Source: Owenia fusiformis (Eukaryota > Annelida > Polychaeta > Sabellida > Oweniidae). Taken from it: 64,000 bases of DNA. The DNA lies in assembly GCA_903813345.2 (NCBI GenBank), contig CAIIXF020000380.1, positions 1 to 64,000 of the forward strand. Direction: 5' to 3'. The translations under genes were made by a program, and so were the position numbers. Positions 9,233 to 24,500 of this stretch are shown here, piece by piece; position 1 is the first letter of the stretch, and each line of letters opens with the position of its first letter. The notes under the pieces are model-generated. The model was not told where the DNA came from, did not search any database, and saw only the letters and a program-made list of their open reading frames with translations.

Positions 9233-12200
9233 GTGATTCAAAAGTGAAAATGAGTGCTTTTTTCGTAGTTTTACTTTGGCCAAGCCTAGAAAAAAATCGA
9301 AGTGGTAAACCTACCCCCAAATTTTGATATTTTTGTTGTCTAGAAGTGTCCTAGATGATATCAAAGTTTAAGAAAATTTGTATGTCTAGAAATATTTTAT
9401 AAATTAGTGCCAATATGGTGGGTTTGGGTGCTTTTTTGCTCTCATTTTTTAGCCCATTTCTACGGTTGCCATGGCAACTATTAGGCTTTGGTAACCATGC
9501 CAACTTGATTTTTGAAGGACATCCACCTGATAGTAGTTGGGCCAAGTTTGATGGAAAATGGGCCTGGTTTGATATGCTGGCAGTGAGGTTGATTGTGGCA
9601 TGTAGTAAAACGGCAAAACAATGGTGGAGTCATACCATTATTTTGCCGCATTTTGATGCTTAATTTTCAATTCATAATCGTTTGGTACCATCGTGACGTC
9701 ACAATATAGCGTCTGACTTCATGATATGGGTACCAAATTGAAGCGGACGTGACAAGCTTTAAGATGGTACCAAACATGTGACCATTCATTTGATTAAAAT
9801 GCTAACTTGAATAAGCCCAAAAGGTGTGTCACTCCCCTACCCCATCCATTTTTCAGGCCAGTGAAAACACCAAAATCTCAAATAATCCAGGCATCTTCAG
9901 GGGTCGTTTTTTGGCCCCGTTATATTCAAAATATCATGTTTCTGGATACCATTTTTATCAGAAATGTCTCAATTACCTAAAAACAGTAACACTAGTGCTG
10001 AATAAGAAAACATGTCTCCATTATGGAATTATTACACCAAAAGTAGTGCGAAATGGCCTTTTCACGTGTTGGCATAAAGTTTTGATGACATTTAAAGACA
10101 TAGTTCCTCTTTCACGTATATTATCTCATGGAAATGGGCATACCAGCGCAAAGATCTTTGTTCCGTGGTAAAGAAAAGCTATCAAACATTGTCTGAAGAG
10201 CAGATTTATCTCCGTAATTCTACTTTTAACATGGCGACCTTGACCTTGAAGAAATATAGCCATTTGGGCGATAATAGGTGATTCAAAAGTGAAAATGAGT
10301 GCTTTTTTCGTAGTTTTACTTTGGCCAAGCCTAGAAAAAAATCGAAGTGGTAAACCTACCCCCAAATTTTGATATTTTTGTTGTCTAGAAGTGTCCTAGA
10401 TGATATCAAAGTTTAAGAAAATTTGTATGTCTAGAAATATTTTATAAATTAGTGCCAATATGGTGGGTTTGGGTGCTTTTTTGCTCTCATTTTTTAGCCC
10501 ATTTCTACGGTTGCCATGGCAACTATTAGGCTTTGGTAACCATGCCAACTTGATTTTTGAAGGACATCCACCTGATAGTAGTTGGGCCAAGTTTGATGGA
10601 AAATGGGCCTGGTTTGATATGCTGGCAGTGAGGTTGATTGTGGCATGTAGTAAAACGGCAAAACAATGGTGGAGTCATACCATTATTTTGCCGCATTTTG
10701 ATGCTTAATTTTCAATTCATAATCGTTTGGTACCATCGTGACGTCACAATATAGCGTCTGACTTCATGATATGGGTACCAAATTGAAGCGGACGTGACAA
10801 GCTTTAAGATGGTACCAAACATGTGACCATTCATTTGATTAAAATGCTAACTTGAATAAGCCCAAAAGGTGTGTCACTCCCCTACCCCATCCATTTTTCA
10901 GGCCAGTGAAAACACCAAAATCTCAAATAATCCAGGCATCTTCAGGGGTCGTTTTTTGGCCCCGTTATATTCAAAATATCATGTTTCTGGATACCATTTT
11001 TATCAGAAATGTCTCAATTACCTAAAAACAGTAACACTAGTGCTGAATAAGAAAACATGTCTCCATTATGGAATTATTACACCAAAAGTAGTGCGAAATG
11101 GCCTTTTCACGTGTTGGCATAAAGTTTTGATGACATTTAAAGACATAGTTCCTCTTTCACGTATATTATCTCATGGAAATGGGCATACCAGCGCAAAGAT
11201 CTTTGTTCCGTGGTAAAGAAAAGCTATCAAACATTGTCTGAAGAGCAGATTTATCTCCGTAATTCTACTTTTAACATGGCGACCTTGACCTTGAAGAAAT
11301 ATAGCCATTTGGGCGATAATAGGTGATTCAAAAGTGAAAATGAGTGCTTTTTTCGTAGTTTTACTTTGGCCAAGCCTAGAAAAAAATCGAAGTGGTAAAC
11401 CTACCCCCAAATTTTGATATTTTTGTTGTCTAGAAGTGTCCTAGATGATATCAAAGTTTAAGAAAATTTGTATGTCTAGAAATATTTTATAAATTAGTGC
11501 CAATATGGTGGGTTTGGGTGCTTTTTTGCTCTCATTTTTTAGCCCATTTCTACGGTTGCCATGGCAACTATTAGGCTTTGGTAACCATGCCAACTTGATT
11601 TTTGAAGGACATCCACCTGATAGTAGTTGGGCCAAGTTTGATGGAAAATGGGCCTGGTTTGATATGCTGGCAGTGAGGTTGATTGTGGCATGTAGTAAAA
11701 CGGCAAAACAATGGTGGAGTCATACCATTATTTTGCCGCATTTTGATGCTTAATTTTCAATTCATAATCGTTTGGTACCATCGTGACGTCACAATATAGC
11801 GTCTGACTTCATGATATGGGTACCAAATTGAAGCGGACGTGACAAGCTTTAAGATGGTACCAAACATGTGACCATTCATTTGATTAAAATGCTAACTTGA
11901 ATAAGCCCAAAAGGTGTGTCACTCCCCTACCCCATCCATTTTTCAGGCCAGTGAAAACACCAAAATCTCAAATAATCCAGGCATCTTCAGGGGTCGTTTT
12001 TTGGCCCCGTTATATTCAAAATATCATGTTTCTGGATACCATTTTTATCAGAAATGTCTCAATTACCTAAAAACAGTAACACTAGTGCTGAATAAGAAAA
12101 CATGTCTCCATTATGGAATTATTACACCAAAAGTAGTGCGAAATGGCCTTTTCACGTGTTGGCATAAAGTTTTGATGACATTTAAAGACATAGTTCCTCT

Positions 12201-15200
12201 TTCACGTATATTATCTCATGGAAATGGGCATACCAGCGCAAAGATCTTTGTTCCGTGGTAAAGAAAAGCTATCAAACATTGTCTGAAGAGCAGATTTATC
12301 TCCGTAATTCTACTTTTAACATGGCGACCTTGACCTTGAAGAAATATAGCCATTTGGGCGATAATAGGTGATTCAAAAGTGAAAATGAGTGCTTTTTTCG
12401 TAGTTTTACTTTGGCCAAGCCTAGAAAAAAATCGAAGTGGTAAACCTACCCCCAAATTTTGATATTTTTGTTGTCTAGAAGTGTCCTAGATGATATCAAA
12501 GTTTAAGAAAATTTGTATGTCTAGAAATATTTTATAAATTAGTGCCAATATGGTGGGTTTGGGTGCTTTTTTGCTCTCATTTTTTAGCCCATTTCTACGG
12601 TTGCCATGGCAACTATTAGGCTTTGGTAACCATGCCAACTTGATTTTTGAAGGACATCCACCTGATAGTAGTTGGGCCAAGTTTGATGGAAAATGGGCCT
12701 GGTTTGATATGCTGGCAGTGAGGTTGATTGTGGCATGTAGTAAAACGGCAAAACAATGGTGGAGTCATACCATTATTTTGCCGCATTTTGATGCTTAATT
12801 TTCAATTCATAATCGTTTGGTACCATCGTGACGTCACAATATAGCGTCTGACTTCATGATATGGGTACCAAATTGAAGCGGACGTGACAAGCTTTAAGAT
12901 GGTACCAAACATGTGACCATTCATTTGATTAAAATGCTAACTTGAATAAGCCCAAAAGGTGTGTCACTCCCCTACCCCATCCATTTTTCAGGCCAGTGAA
13001 AACACCAAAATCTCAAATAATCCAGGCATCTTCAGGGGTCGTTTTTTGGCCCCGTTATATTCAAAATATCATGTTTCTGGATACCATTTTTATCAGAAAT
13101 GTCTCAATTACCTAAAAACAGTAACACTAGTGCTGAATAAGAAAACATGTCTCCATTATGGAATTATTACACCAAAAGTAGTGCGAAATGGCCTTTTCAC
13201 GTGTTGGCATAAAGTTTTGATGACATTTAAAGACATAGTTCCTCTTTCACGTATATTATCTCATGGAAATGGGCATACCAGCGCAAAGATCTTTGTTCCG
13301 TGGTAAAGAAAAGCTATCAAACATTGTCTGAAGAGCAGATTTATCTCCGTAATTCTACTTTTAACATGGCGACCTTGACCTTGAAGAAATATAGCCATTT
13401 GGGCGATAATAGGTGATTCAAAAGTGAAAATGAGTGCTTTTTTCGTAGTTTTACTTTGGCCAAGCCTAGAAAAAAATCGAAGTGGTAAACCTACCCCCAA
13501 ATTTTGATATTTTTGTTGTCTAGAAGTGTCCTAGATGATATCAAAGTTTAAGAAAATTTGTATGTCTAGAAATATTTTATAAATTAGTGCCAATATGGTG
13601 GGTTTGGGTGCTTTTTTGCTCTCATTTTTTAGCCCATTTCTACGGTTGCCATGGCAACTATTAGGCTTTGGTAACCATGCCAACTTGATTTTTGAAGGAC
13701 ATCCACCTGATAGTAGTTGGGCCAAGTTTGATGGAAAATGGGCCTGGTTTGATATGCTGGCAGTGAGGTTGATTGTGGCATGTAGTAAAACGGCAAAACA
13801 ATGGTGGAGTCATACCATTATTTTGCCGCATTTTGATGCTTAATTTTCAATTCATAATCGTTTGGTACCATCGTGACGTCACAATATAGCGTCTGACTTC
13901 ATGATATGGGTACCAAATTGAAGCGGACGTGACAAGCTTTAAGATGGTACCAAACATGTGACCATTCATTTGATTAAAATGCTAACTTGAATAAGCCCAA
14001 AAGGTGTGTCACTCCCCTACCCCATCCATTTTTCAGGCCAGTGAAAACACCAAAATCTCAAATAATCCAGGCATCTTCAGGGGTCGTTTTTTGGCCCCGT
14101 TATATTCAAAATATCATGTTTCTGGATACCATTTTTATCAGAAATGTCTCAATTACCTAAAAACAGTAACACTAGTGCTGAATAAGAAAACATGTCTCCA
14201 TTATGGAATTATTACACCAAAAGTAGTGCGAAATGGCCTTTTCACGTGTTGGCATAAAGTTTTGATGACATTTAAAGACATAGTTCCTCTTTCACGTATA
14301 TTATCTCATGGAAATGGGCATACCAGCGCAAAGATCTTTGTTCCGTGGTAAAGAAAAGCTATCAAACATTGTCTGAAGAGCAGATTTATCTCCGTAATTC
14401 TACTTTTAACATGGCGACCTTGACCTTGAAGAAATATAGCCATTTGGGCGATAATAGGTGATTCAAAAGTGAAAATGAGTGCTTTTTTCGTAGTTTTACT
14501 TTGGCCAAGCCTAGAAAAAAATCGAAGTGGTAAACCTACCCCCAAATTTTGATATTTTTGTTGTCTAGAAGTGTCCTAGATGATATCAAAGTTTAAGAAA
14601 ATTTGTATGTCTAGAAATATTTTATAAATTAGTGCCAATATGGTGGGTTTGGGTGCTTTTTTGCTCTCATTTTTTAGCCCATTTCTACGGTTGCCATGGC
14701 AACTATTAGGCTTTGGTAACCATGCCAACTTGATTTTTGAAGGACATCCACCTGATAGTAGTTGGGCCAAGTTTGATGGAAAATGGGCCTGGTTTGATAT
14801 GCTGGCAGTGAGGTTGATTGTGGCATGTAGTAAAACGGCAAAACAATGGTGGAGTCATACCATTATTTTGCCGCATTTTGATGCTTAATTTTCAATTCAT
14901 AATCGTTTGGTACCATCGTGACGTCACAATATAGCGTCTGACTTCATGATATGGGTACCAAATTGAAGCGGACGTGACAAGCTTTAAGATGGTACCAAAC
15001 ATGTGACCATTCATTTGATTAAAATGCTAACTTGAATAAGCCCAAAAGGTGTGTCACTCCCCTACCCCATCCATTTTTCAGGCCAGTGAAAACACCAAAA
15101 TCTCAAATAATCCAGGCATCTTCAGGGGTCGTTTTTTGGCCCCGTTATATTCAAAATATCATGTTTCTGGATACCATTTTTATCAGAAATGTCTCAATTA

Positions 15201-18200
15201 CCTAAAAACAGTAACACTAGTGCTGAATAAGAAAACATGTCTCCATTATGGAATTATTACACCAAAAGTAGTGCGAAATGGCCTTTTCACGTGTTGGCAT
15301 AAAGTTTTGATGACATTTAAAGACATAGTTCCTCTTTCACGTATATTATCTCATGGAAATGGGCATACCAGCGCAAAGATCTTTGTTCCGTGGTAAAGAA
15401 AAGCTATCAAACATTGTCTGAAGAGCAGATTTATCTCCGTAATTCTACTTTTAACATGGCGACCTTGACCTTGAAGAAATATAGCCATTTGGGCGATAAT
15501 AGGTGATTCAAAAGTGAAAATGAGTGCTTTTTTCGTAGTTTTACTTTGGCCAAGCCTAGAAAAAAATCGAAGTGGTAAACCTACCCCCAAATTTTGATAT
15601 TTTTGTTGTCTAGAAGTGTCCTAGATGATATCAAAGTTTAAGAAAATTTGTATGTCTAGAAATATTTTATAAATTAGTGCCAATATGGTGGGTTTGGGTG
15701 CTTTTTTGCTCTCATTTTTTAGCCCATTTCTACGGTTGCCATGGCAACTATTAGGCTTTGGTAACCATGCCAACTTGATTTTTGAAGGACATCCACCTGA
15801 TAGTAGTTGGGCCAAGTTTGATGGAAAATGGGCCTGGTTTGATATGCTGGCAGTGAGGTTGATTGTGGCATGTAGTAAAACGGCAAAACAATGGTGGAGT
15901 CATACCATTATTTTGCCGCATTTTGATGCTTAATTTTCAATTCATAATCGTTTGGTACCATCGTGACGTCACAATATAGCGTCTGACTTCATGATATGGG
16001 TACCAAATTGAAGCGGACGTGACAAGCTTTAAGATGGTACCAAACATGTGACCATTCATTTGATTAAAATGCTAACTTGAATAAGCCCAAAAGGTGTGTC
16101 ACTCCCCTACCCCATCCATTTTTCAGGCCAGTGAAAACACCAAAATCTCAAATAATCCAGGCATCTTCAGGGGTCGTTTTTTGGCCCCGTTATATTCAAA
16201 ATATCATGTTTCTGGATACCATTTTTATCAGAAATGTCTCAATTACCTAAAAACAGTAACACTAGTGCTGAATAAGAAAACATGTCTCCATTATGGAATT
16301 ATTACACCAAAAGTAGTGCGAAATGGCCTTTTCACGTGTTGGCATAAAGTTTTGATGACATTTAAAGACATAGTTCCTCTTTCACGTATATTATCTCATG
16401 GAAATGGGCATACCAGCGCAAAGATCTTTGTTCCGTGGTAAAGAAAAGCTATCAAACATTGTCTGAAGAGCAGATTTATCTCCGTAATTCTACTTTTAAC
16501 ATGGCGACCTTGACCTTGAAGAAATATAGCCATTTGGGCGATAATAGGTGATTCAAAAGTGAAAATGAGTGCTTTTTTCGTAGTTTTACTTTGGCCAAGC
16601 CTAGAAAAAAATCGAAGTGGTAAACCTACCCCCAAATTTTGATATTTTTGTTGTCTAGAAGTGTCCTAGATGATATCAAAGTTTAAGAAAATTTGTATGT
16701 CTAGAAATATTTTATAAATTAGTGCCAATATGGTGGGTTTGGGTGCTTTTTTGCTCTCATTTTTTAGCCCATTTCTACGGTTGCCATGGCAACTATTAGG
16801 CTTTGGTAACCATGCCAACTTGATTTTTGAAGGACATCCACCTGATAGTAGTTGGGCCAAGTTTGATGGAAAATGGGCCTGGTTTGATATGCTGGCAGTG
16901 AGGTTGATTGTGGCATGTAGTAAAACGGCAAAACAATGGTGGAGTCATACCATTATTTTGCCGCATTTTGATGCTTAATTTTCAATTCATAATCGTTTGG
17001 TACCATCGTGACGTCACAATATAGCGTCTGACTTCATGATATGGGTACCAAATTGAAGCGGACGTGACAAGCTTTAAGATGGTACCAAACATGTGACCAT
17101 TCATTTGATTAAAATGCTAACTTGAATAAGCCCAAAAGGTGTGTCACTCCCCTACCCCATCCATTTTTCAGGCCAGTGAAAACACCAAAATCTCAAATAA
17201 TCCAGGCATCTTCAGGGGTCGTTTTTTGGCCCCGTTATATTCAAAATATCATGTTTCTGGATACCATTTTTATCAGAAATGTCTCAATTACCTAAAAACA
17301 GTAACACTAGTGCTGAATAAGAAAACATGTCTCCATTATGGAATTATTACACCAAAAGTAGTGCGAAATGGCCTTTTCACGTGTTGGCATAAAGTTTTGA
17401 TGACATTTAAAGACATAGTTCCTCTTTCACGTATATTATCTCATGGAAATGGGCATACCAGCGCAAAGATCTTTGTTCCGTGGTAAAGAAAAGCTATCAA
17501 ACATTGTCTGAAGAGCAGATTTATCTCCGTAATTCTACTTTTAACATGGCGACCTTGACCTTGAAGAAATATAGCCATTTGGGCGATAATAGGTGATTCA
17601 AAAGTGAAAATGAGTGCTTTTTTCGTAGTTTTACTTTGGCCAAGCCTAGAAAAAAATCGAAGTGGTAAACCTACCCCCAAATTTTGATATTTTTGTTGTC
17701 TAGAAGTGTCCTAGATGATATCAAAGTTTAAGAAAATTTGTATGTCTAGAAATATTTTATAAATTAGTGCCAATATGGTGGGTTTGGGTGCTTTTTTGCT
17801 CTCATTTTTTAGCCCATTTCTACGGTTGCCATGGCAACTATTAGGCTTTGGTAACCATGCCAACTTGATTTTTGAAGGACATCCACCTGATAGTAGTTGG
17901 GCCAAGTTTGATGGAAAATGGGCCTGGTTTGATATGCTGGCAGTGAGGTTGATTGTGGCATGTAGTAAAACGGCAAAACAATGGTGGAGTCATACCATTA
18001 TTTTGCCGCATTTTGATGCTTAATTTTCAATTCATAATCGTTTGGTACCATCGTGACGTCACAATATAGCGTCTGACTTCATGATATGGGTACCAAATTG
18101 AAGCGGACGTGACAAGCTTTAAGATGGTACCAAACATGTGACCATTCATTTGATTAAAATGCTAACTTGAATAAGCCCAAAAGGTGTGTCACTCCCCTAC

Positions 18201-20473
18201 CCCATCCATTTTTCAGGCCAGTGAAAACACCAAAATCTCAAATAATCCAGGCATCTTCAGGGGTCGTTTTTTGGCCCCGTTATATTCAAAATATCATGTT
18301 TCTGGATACCATTTTTATCAGAAATGTCTCAATTACCTAAAAACAGTAACACTAGTGCTGAATAAGAAAACATGTCTCCATTATGGAATTATTACACCAA
18401 AAGTAGTGCGAAATGGCCTTTTCACGTGTTGGCATAAAGTTTTGATGACATTTAAAGACATAGTTCCTCTTTCACGTATATTATCTCATGGAAATGGGCA
18501 TACCAGCGCAAAGATCTTTGTTCCGTGGTAAAGAAAAGCTATCAAACATTGTCTGAAGAGCAGATTTATCTCCGTAATTCTACTTTTAACATGGCGACCT
18601 TGACCTTGAAGAAATATAGCCATTTGGGCGATAATAGGTGATTCAAAAGTGAAAATGAGTGCTTTTTTCGTAGTTTTACTTTGGCCAAGCCTAGAAAAAA
18701 ATCGAAGTGGTAAACCTACCCCCAAATTTTGATATTTTTGTTGTCTAGAAGTGTCCTAGATGATATCAAAGTTTAAGAAAATTTGTATGTCTAGAAATAT
18801 TTTATAAATTAGTGCCAATATGGTGGGTTTGGGTGCTTTTTTGCTCTCATTTTTTAGCCCATTTCTACGGTTGCCATGGCAACTATTAGGCTTTGGTAAC
18901 CATGCCAACTTGATTTTTGAAGGACATCCACCTGATAGTAGTTGGGCCAAGTTTGATGGAAAATGGGCCTGGTTTGATATGCTGGCAGTGAGGTTGATTG
19001 TGGCATGTAGTAAAACGGCAAAACAATGGTGGAGTCATACCATTATTTTGCCGCATTTTGATGCTTAATTTTCAATTCATAATCGTTTGGTACCATCGTG
19101 ACGTCACAATATAGCGTCTGACTTCATGATATGGGTACCAAATTGAAGCGGACGTGACAAGCTTTAAGATGGTACCAAACATGTGACCATTCATTTGATT
19201 AAAATGCTAACTTGAATAAGCCCAAAAGGTGTGTCACTCCCCTACCCCATCCATTTTTCAGGCCAGTGAAAACACCAAAATCTCAAATAATCCAGGCATC
19301 TTCAGGGGTCGTTTTTTGGCCCCGTTATATTCAAAATATCATGTTTCTGGATACCATTTTTATCAGAAATGTCTCAATTACCTAAAAACAGTAACACTAG
19401 TGCTGAATAAGAAAACATGTCTCCATTATGGAATTATTACACCAAAAGTAGTGCGAAATGGCCTTTTCACGTGTTGGCATAAAGTTTTGATGACATTTAA
19501 AGACATAGTTCCTCTTTCACGTATATTATCTCATGGAAATGGGCATACCAGCGCAAAGATCTTTGTTCCGTGGTAAAGAAAAGCTATCAAACATTGTCTG
19601 AAGAGCAGATTTATCTCCGTAATTCTACTTTTAACATGGCGACCTTGACCTTGAAGAAATATAGCCATTTGGGCGATAATAGGTGATTCAAAAGTGAAAA
19701 TGAGTGCTTTTTTCGTAGTTTTACTTTGGCCAAGCCTAGAAAAAAATCGAAGTGGTAAACCTACCCCCAAATTTTGATATTTTTGTTGTCTAGAAGTGTC
19801 CTAGATGATATCAAAGTTTAAGAAAATTTGTATGTCTAGAAATATTTTATAAATTAGTGCCAATATGGTGGGTTTGGGTGCTTTTTTGCTCTCATTTTTT
19901 AGCCCATTTCTACGGTTGCCATGGCAACTATTAGGCTTTGGTAACCATGCCAACTTGATTTTTGAAGGACATCCACCTGATAGTAGTTGGGCCAAGTTTG
20001 ATGGAAAATGGGCCTGGTTTGATATGCTGGCAGTGAGGTTGATTGTGGCATGTAGTAAAACGGCAAAACAATGGTGGAGTCATACCATTATTTTGCCGCA
20101 TTTTGATGCTTAATTTTCAATTCATAATCGTTTGGTACCATCGTGACGTCACAATATAGCGTCTGACTTCATGATATGGGTACCAAATTGAAGCGGACGT
20201 GACAAGCTTTAAGATGGTACCAAACATGTGACCATTCATTTGATTAAAATGCTAACTTGAATAAGCCCAAAAGGTGTGTCACTCCCCTACCCCATCCATT
20301 TTTCAGGCCAGTGAAAACACCAAAATCTCAAATAATCCAGGCATCTTCAGGGGTCGTTTTTTGGCCCCGTTATATTCAAAATATCATGTTTCTGGATACC
20401 ATTTTTATCAGAAATGTCTCAATTACCTAAAAACAGTAACACTAGTGCTGAATAAGAAAACATGTCTCCATTA

Positions 20474-21517
20474 TGGAATTATTACACCAAAAGTAGTGCG
20501 AAATGGCCTTTTCACGTGTTGGCATAAAGTTTTGATGACATTTAAAGACATAGTTCCTCTTTCACGTATATTATCTCATGGAAATGGGCATACCAGCGCA
20601 AAGATCTTTGTTCCGTGGTAAAGAAAAGCTATCAAACATTGTCTGAAGAGCAGATTTATCTCCGTAATTCTACTTTTAACATGGCGACCTTGACCTTGAA
20701 GAAATATAGCCATTTGGGCGATAATAGGTGATTCAAAAGTGAAAATGAGTGCTTTTTTCGTAGTTTTACTTTGGCCAAGCCTAGAAAAAATCGAAGTGGT
20801 AAACCTACCCCCAAATTTTGATATTTTTGTTGTCTAGAAGTGTCCTAGATGATATCAAAGTTTAAGAAAATTTGTATGTCTAGAAATATTTTATAAATTA
20901 GTGCCAATATGGTGGGTTTGGGTGCTTTTTTGCTCTCATTTTTTAGCCCATTTCTACGGTTGCCATGGCAACTATTAGGCTTTGGTAACCATGCCAACTT
21001 GATTTTTGAAGGACATCCACCTGATAGTAGTTGGGCCAAGTTTGATGGAAAATGGGCCTGGTTTGATATGCTGGCAGTGAGGTTGATTGTGGCATGTAGT
21101 AAAACGGCAAAACAATGGTGGAGTCATACCATTATTTTGCCGCATTTTGATGCTTAATTTTCAATTCATAATCGTTTGGTACCATCGTGACGTCACAATA
21201 TAGCGTCTGACTTCATGATATGGGTACCAAATTGAAGCGGACGTGACAAGCTTTAAGATGGTACCAAACATGTGACCATTCATTTGATTAAAATGCTAAC
21301 TTGAATAAGCCCAAAAGGTGTGTCACTCCCCTACCCCATCCATTTTTCAGGCCAGTGAAAACACCAAAATCTCAAATAATCCAGGCATCTTCAGGGGTCG
21401 TTTTTTGGCCCCGTTATATTCAAAATATCATGTTTCTGGATACCATTTTTATCAGAAATGTCTCAATTACCTAAAAACAGTAACACTAGTGCTGAATAAG
21501 AAAACATGTCTCCATTA
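20474..21517 (+). repeat. Unit 20, 1044 bp (one A lost from A7 run)
   Basis: The homopolymer in 'ctagaaaaaaatcg' is six A at 20785-20790 instead of seven, giving the only 1044-bp unit. This is a typical polymerase-slippage site and also a typical long-read consensus error. The standard A7 is seen in the other copies. Confidence 0.9.
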
Positions 21518-24500
21518 TGGAATTATTACACCAAAAGTAGTGCGAAATGGCCTTTTCACGTGTTGGCATAAAGTTTTGATGACATTTAAAGACATAGTTC
21601 CTCTTTCACGTATATTATCTCATGGAAATGGGCATACCAGCGCAAAGATCTTTGTTCCGTGGTAAAGAAAAGCTATCAAACATTGTCTGAAGAGCAGATT
21701 TATCTCCGTAATTCTACTTTTAACATGGCGACCTTGACCTTGAAGAAATATAGCCATTTGGGCGATAATAGGTGATTCAAAAGTGAAAATGAGTGCTTTT
21801 TTCGTAGTTTTACTTTGGCCAAGCCTAGAAAAAAATCGAAGTGGTAAACCTACCCCCAAATTTTGATATTTTTGTTGTCTAGAAGTGTCCTAGATGATAT
21901 CAAAGTTTAAGAAAATTTGTATGTCTAGAAATATTTTATAAATTAGTGCCAATATGGTGGGTTTGGGTGCTTTTTTGCTCTCATTTTTTAGCCCATTTCT
22001 ACGGTTGCCATGGCAACTATTAGGCTTTGGTAACCATGCCAACTTGATTTTTGAAGGACATCCACCTGATAGTAGTTGGGCCAAGTTTGATGGAAAATGG
22101 GCCTGGTTTGATATGCTGGCAGTGAGGTTGATTGTGGCATGTAGTAAAACGGCAAAACAATGGTGGAGTCATACCATTATTTTGCCGCATTTTGATGCTT
22201 AATTTTCAATTCATAATCGTTTGGTACCATCGTGACGTCACAATATAGCGTCTGACTTCATGATATGGGTACCAAATTGAAGCGGACGTGACAAGCTTTA
22301 AGATGGTACCAAACATGTGACCATTCATTTGATTAAAATGCTAACTTGAATAAGCCCAAAAGGTGTGTCACTCCCCTACCCCATCCATTTTTCAGGCCAG
22401 TGAAAACACCAAAATCTCAAATAATCCAGGCATCTTCAGGGGTCGTTTTTTGGCCCCGTTATATTCAAAATATCATGTTTCTGGATACCATTTTTATCAG
22501 AAATGTCTCAATTACCTAAAAACAGTAACACTAGTGCTGAATAAGAAAACATGTCTCCATTATGGAATTATTACACCAAAAGTAGTGCGAAATGGCCTTT
22601 TCACGTGTTGGCATAAAGTTTTGATGACATTTAAAGACATAGTTCCTCTTTCACGTATATTATCTCATGGAAATGGGCATACCAGCGCAAAGATCTTTGT
22701 TCCGTGGTAAAGAAAAGCTATCAAACATTGTCTGAAGAGCAGATTTATCTCCGTAATTCTACTTTTAACATGGCGACCTTGACCTTGAAGAAATATAGCC
22801 ATTTGGGCGATAATAGGTGATTCAAAAGTGAAAATGAGTGCTTTTTTCGTAGTTTTACTTTGGCCAAGCCTAGAAAAAAATCGAAGTGGTAAACCTACCC
22901 CCAAATTTTGATATTTTTGTTGTCTAGAAGTGTCCTAGATGATATCAAAGTTTAAGAAAATTTGTATGTCTAGAAATATTTTATAAATTAGTGCCAATAT
23001 GGTGGGTTTGGGTGCTTTTTTGCTCTCATTTTTTAGCCCATTTCTACGGTTGCCATGGCAACTATTAGGCTTTGGTAACCATGCCAACTTGATTTTTGAA
23101 GGACATCCACCTGATAGTAGTTGGGCCAAGTTTGATGGAAAATGGGCCTGGTTTGATATGCTGGCAGTGAGGTTGATTGTGGCATGTAGTAAAACGGCAA
23201 AACAATGGTGGAGTCATACCATTATTTTGCCGCATTTTGATGCTTAATTTTCAATTCATAATCGTTTGGTACCATCGTGACGTCACAATATAGCGTCTGA
23301 CTTCATGATATGGGTACCAAATTGAAGCGGACGTGACAAGCTTTAAGATGGTACCAAACATGTGACCATTCATTTGATTAAAATGCTAACTTGAATAAGC
23401 CCAAAAGGTGTGTCACTCCCCTACCCCATCCATTTTTCAGGCCAGTGAAAACACCAAAATCTCAAATAATCCAGGCATCTTCAGGGGTCGTTTTTTGGCC
23501 CCGTTATATTCAAAATATCATGTTTCTGGATACCATTTTTATCAGAAATGTCTCAATTACCTAAAAACAGTAACACTAGTGCTGAATAAGAAAACATGTC
23601 TCCATTATGGAATTATTACACCAAAAGTAGTGCGAAATGGCCTTTTCACGTGTTGGCATAAAGTTTTGATGACATTTAAAGACATAGTTCCTCTTTCACG
23701 TATATTATCTCATGGAAATGGGCATACCAGCGCAAAGATCTTTGTTCCGTGGTAAAGAAAAGCTATCAAACATTGTCTGAAGAGCAGATTTATCTCCGTA
23801 ATTCTACTTTTAACATGGCGACCTTGACCTTGAAGAAATATAGCCATTTGGGCGATAATAGGTGATTCAAAAGTGAAAATGAGTGCTTTTTTCGTAGTTT
23901 TACTTTGGCCAAGCCTAGAAAAAAATCGAAGTGGTAAACCTACCCCCAAATTTTGATATTTTTGTTGTCTAGAAGTGTCCTAGATGATATCAAAGTTTAA
24001 GAAAATTTGTATGTCTAGAAATATTTTATAAATTAGTGCCAATATGGTGGGTTTGGGTGCTTTTTTGCTCTCATTTTTTAGCCCATTTCTACGGTTGCCA
24101 TGGCAACTATTAGGCTTTGGTAACCATGCCAACTTGATTTTTGAAGGACATCCACCTGATAGTAGTTGGGCCAAGTTTGATGGAAAATGGGCCTGGTTTG
24201 ATATGCTGGCAGTGAGGTTGATTGTGGCATGTAGTAAAACGGCAAAACAATGGTGGAGTCATACCATTATTTTGCCGCATTTTGATGCTTAATTTTCAAT
24301 TCATAATCGTTTGGTACCATCGTGACGTCACAATATAGCGTCTGACTTCATGATATGGGTACCAAATTGAAGCGGACGTGACAAGCTTTAAGATGGTACC
24401 AAACATGTGACCATTCATTTGATTAAAATGCTAACTTGAATAAGCCCAAAAGGTGTGTCACTCCCCTACCCCATCCATTTTTCAGGCCAGTGAAAACACC

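Larger units (their letters stand above)
619..20473 (+). repeat. Units 1-19, uninterrupted full-length monomers
   Basis: Nineteen consecutive 1045-bp copies with exact period. Point variants found: T to G at 3948 (unit 4) and 6038 (unit 6), both monomer position 195, and G to A at 9232 (unit 9, monomer position 254). There are no insertions, deletions or inversions. Confidence 0.95.
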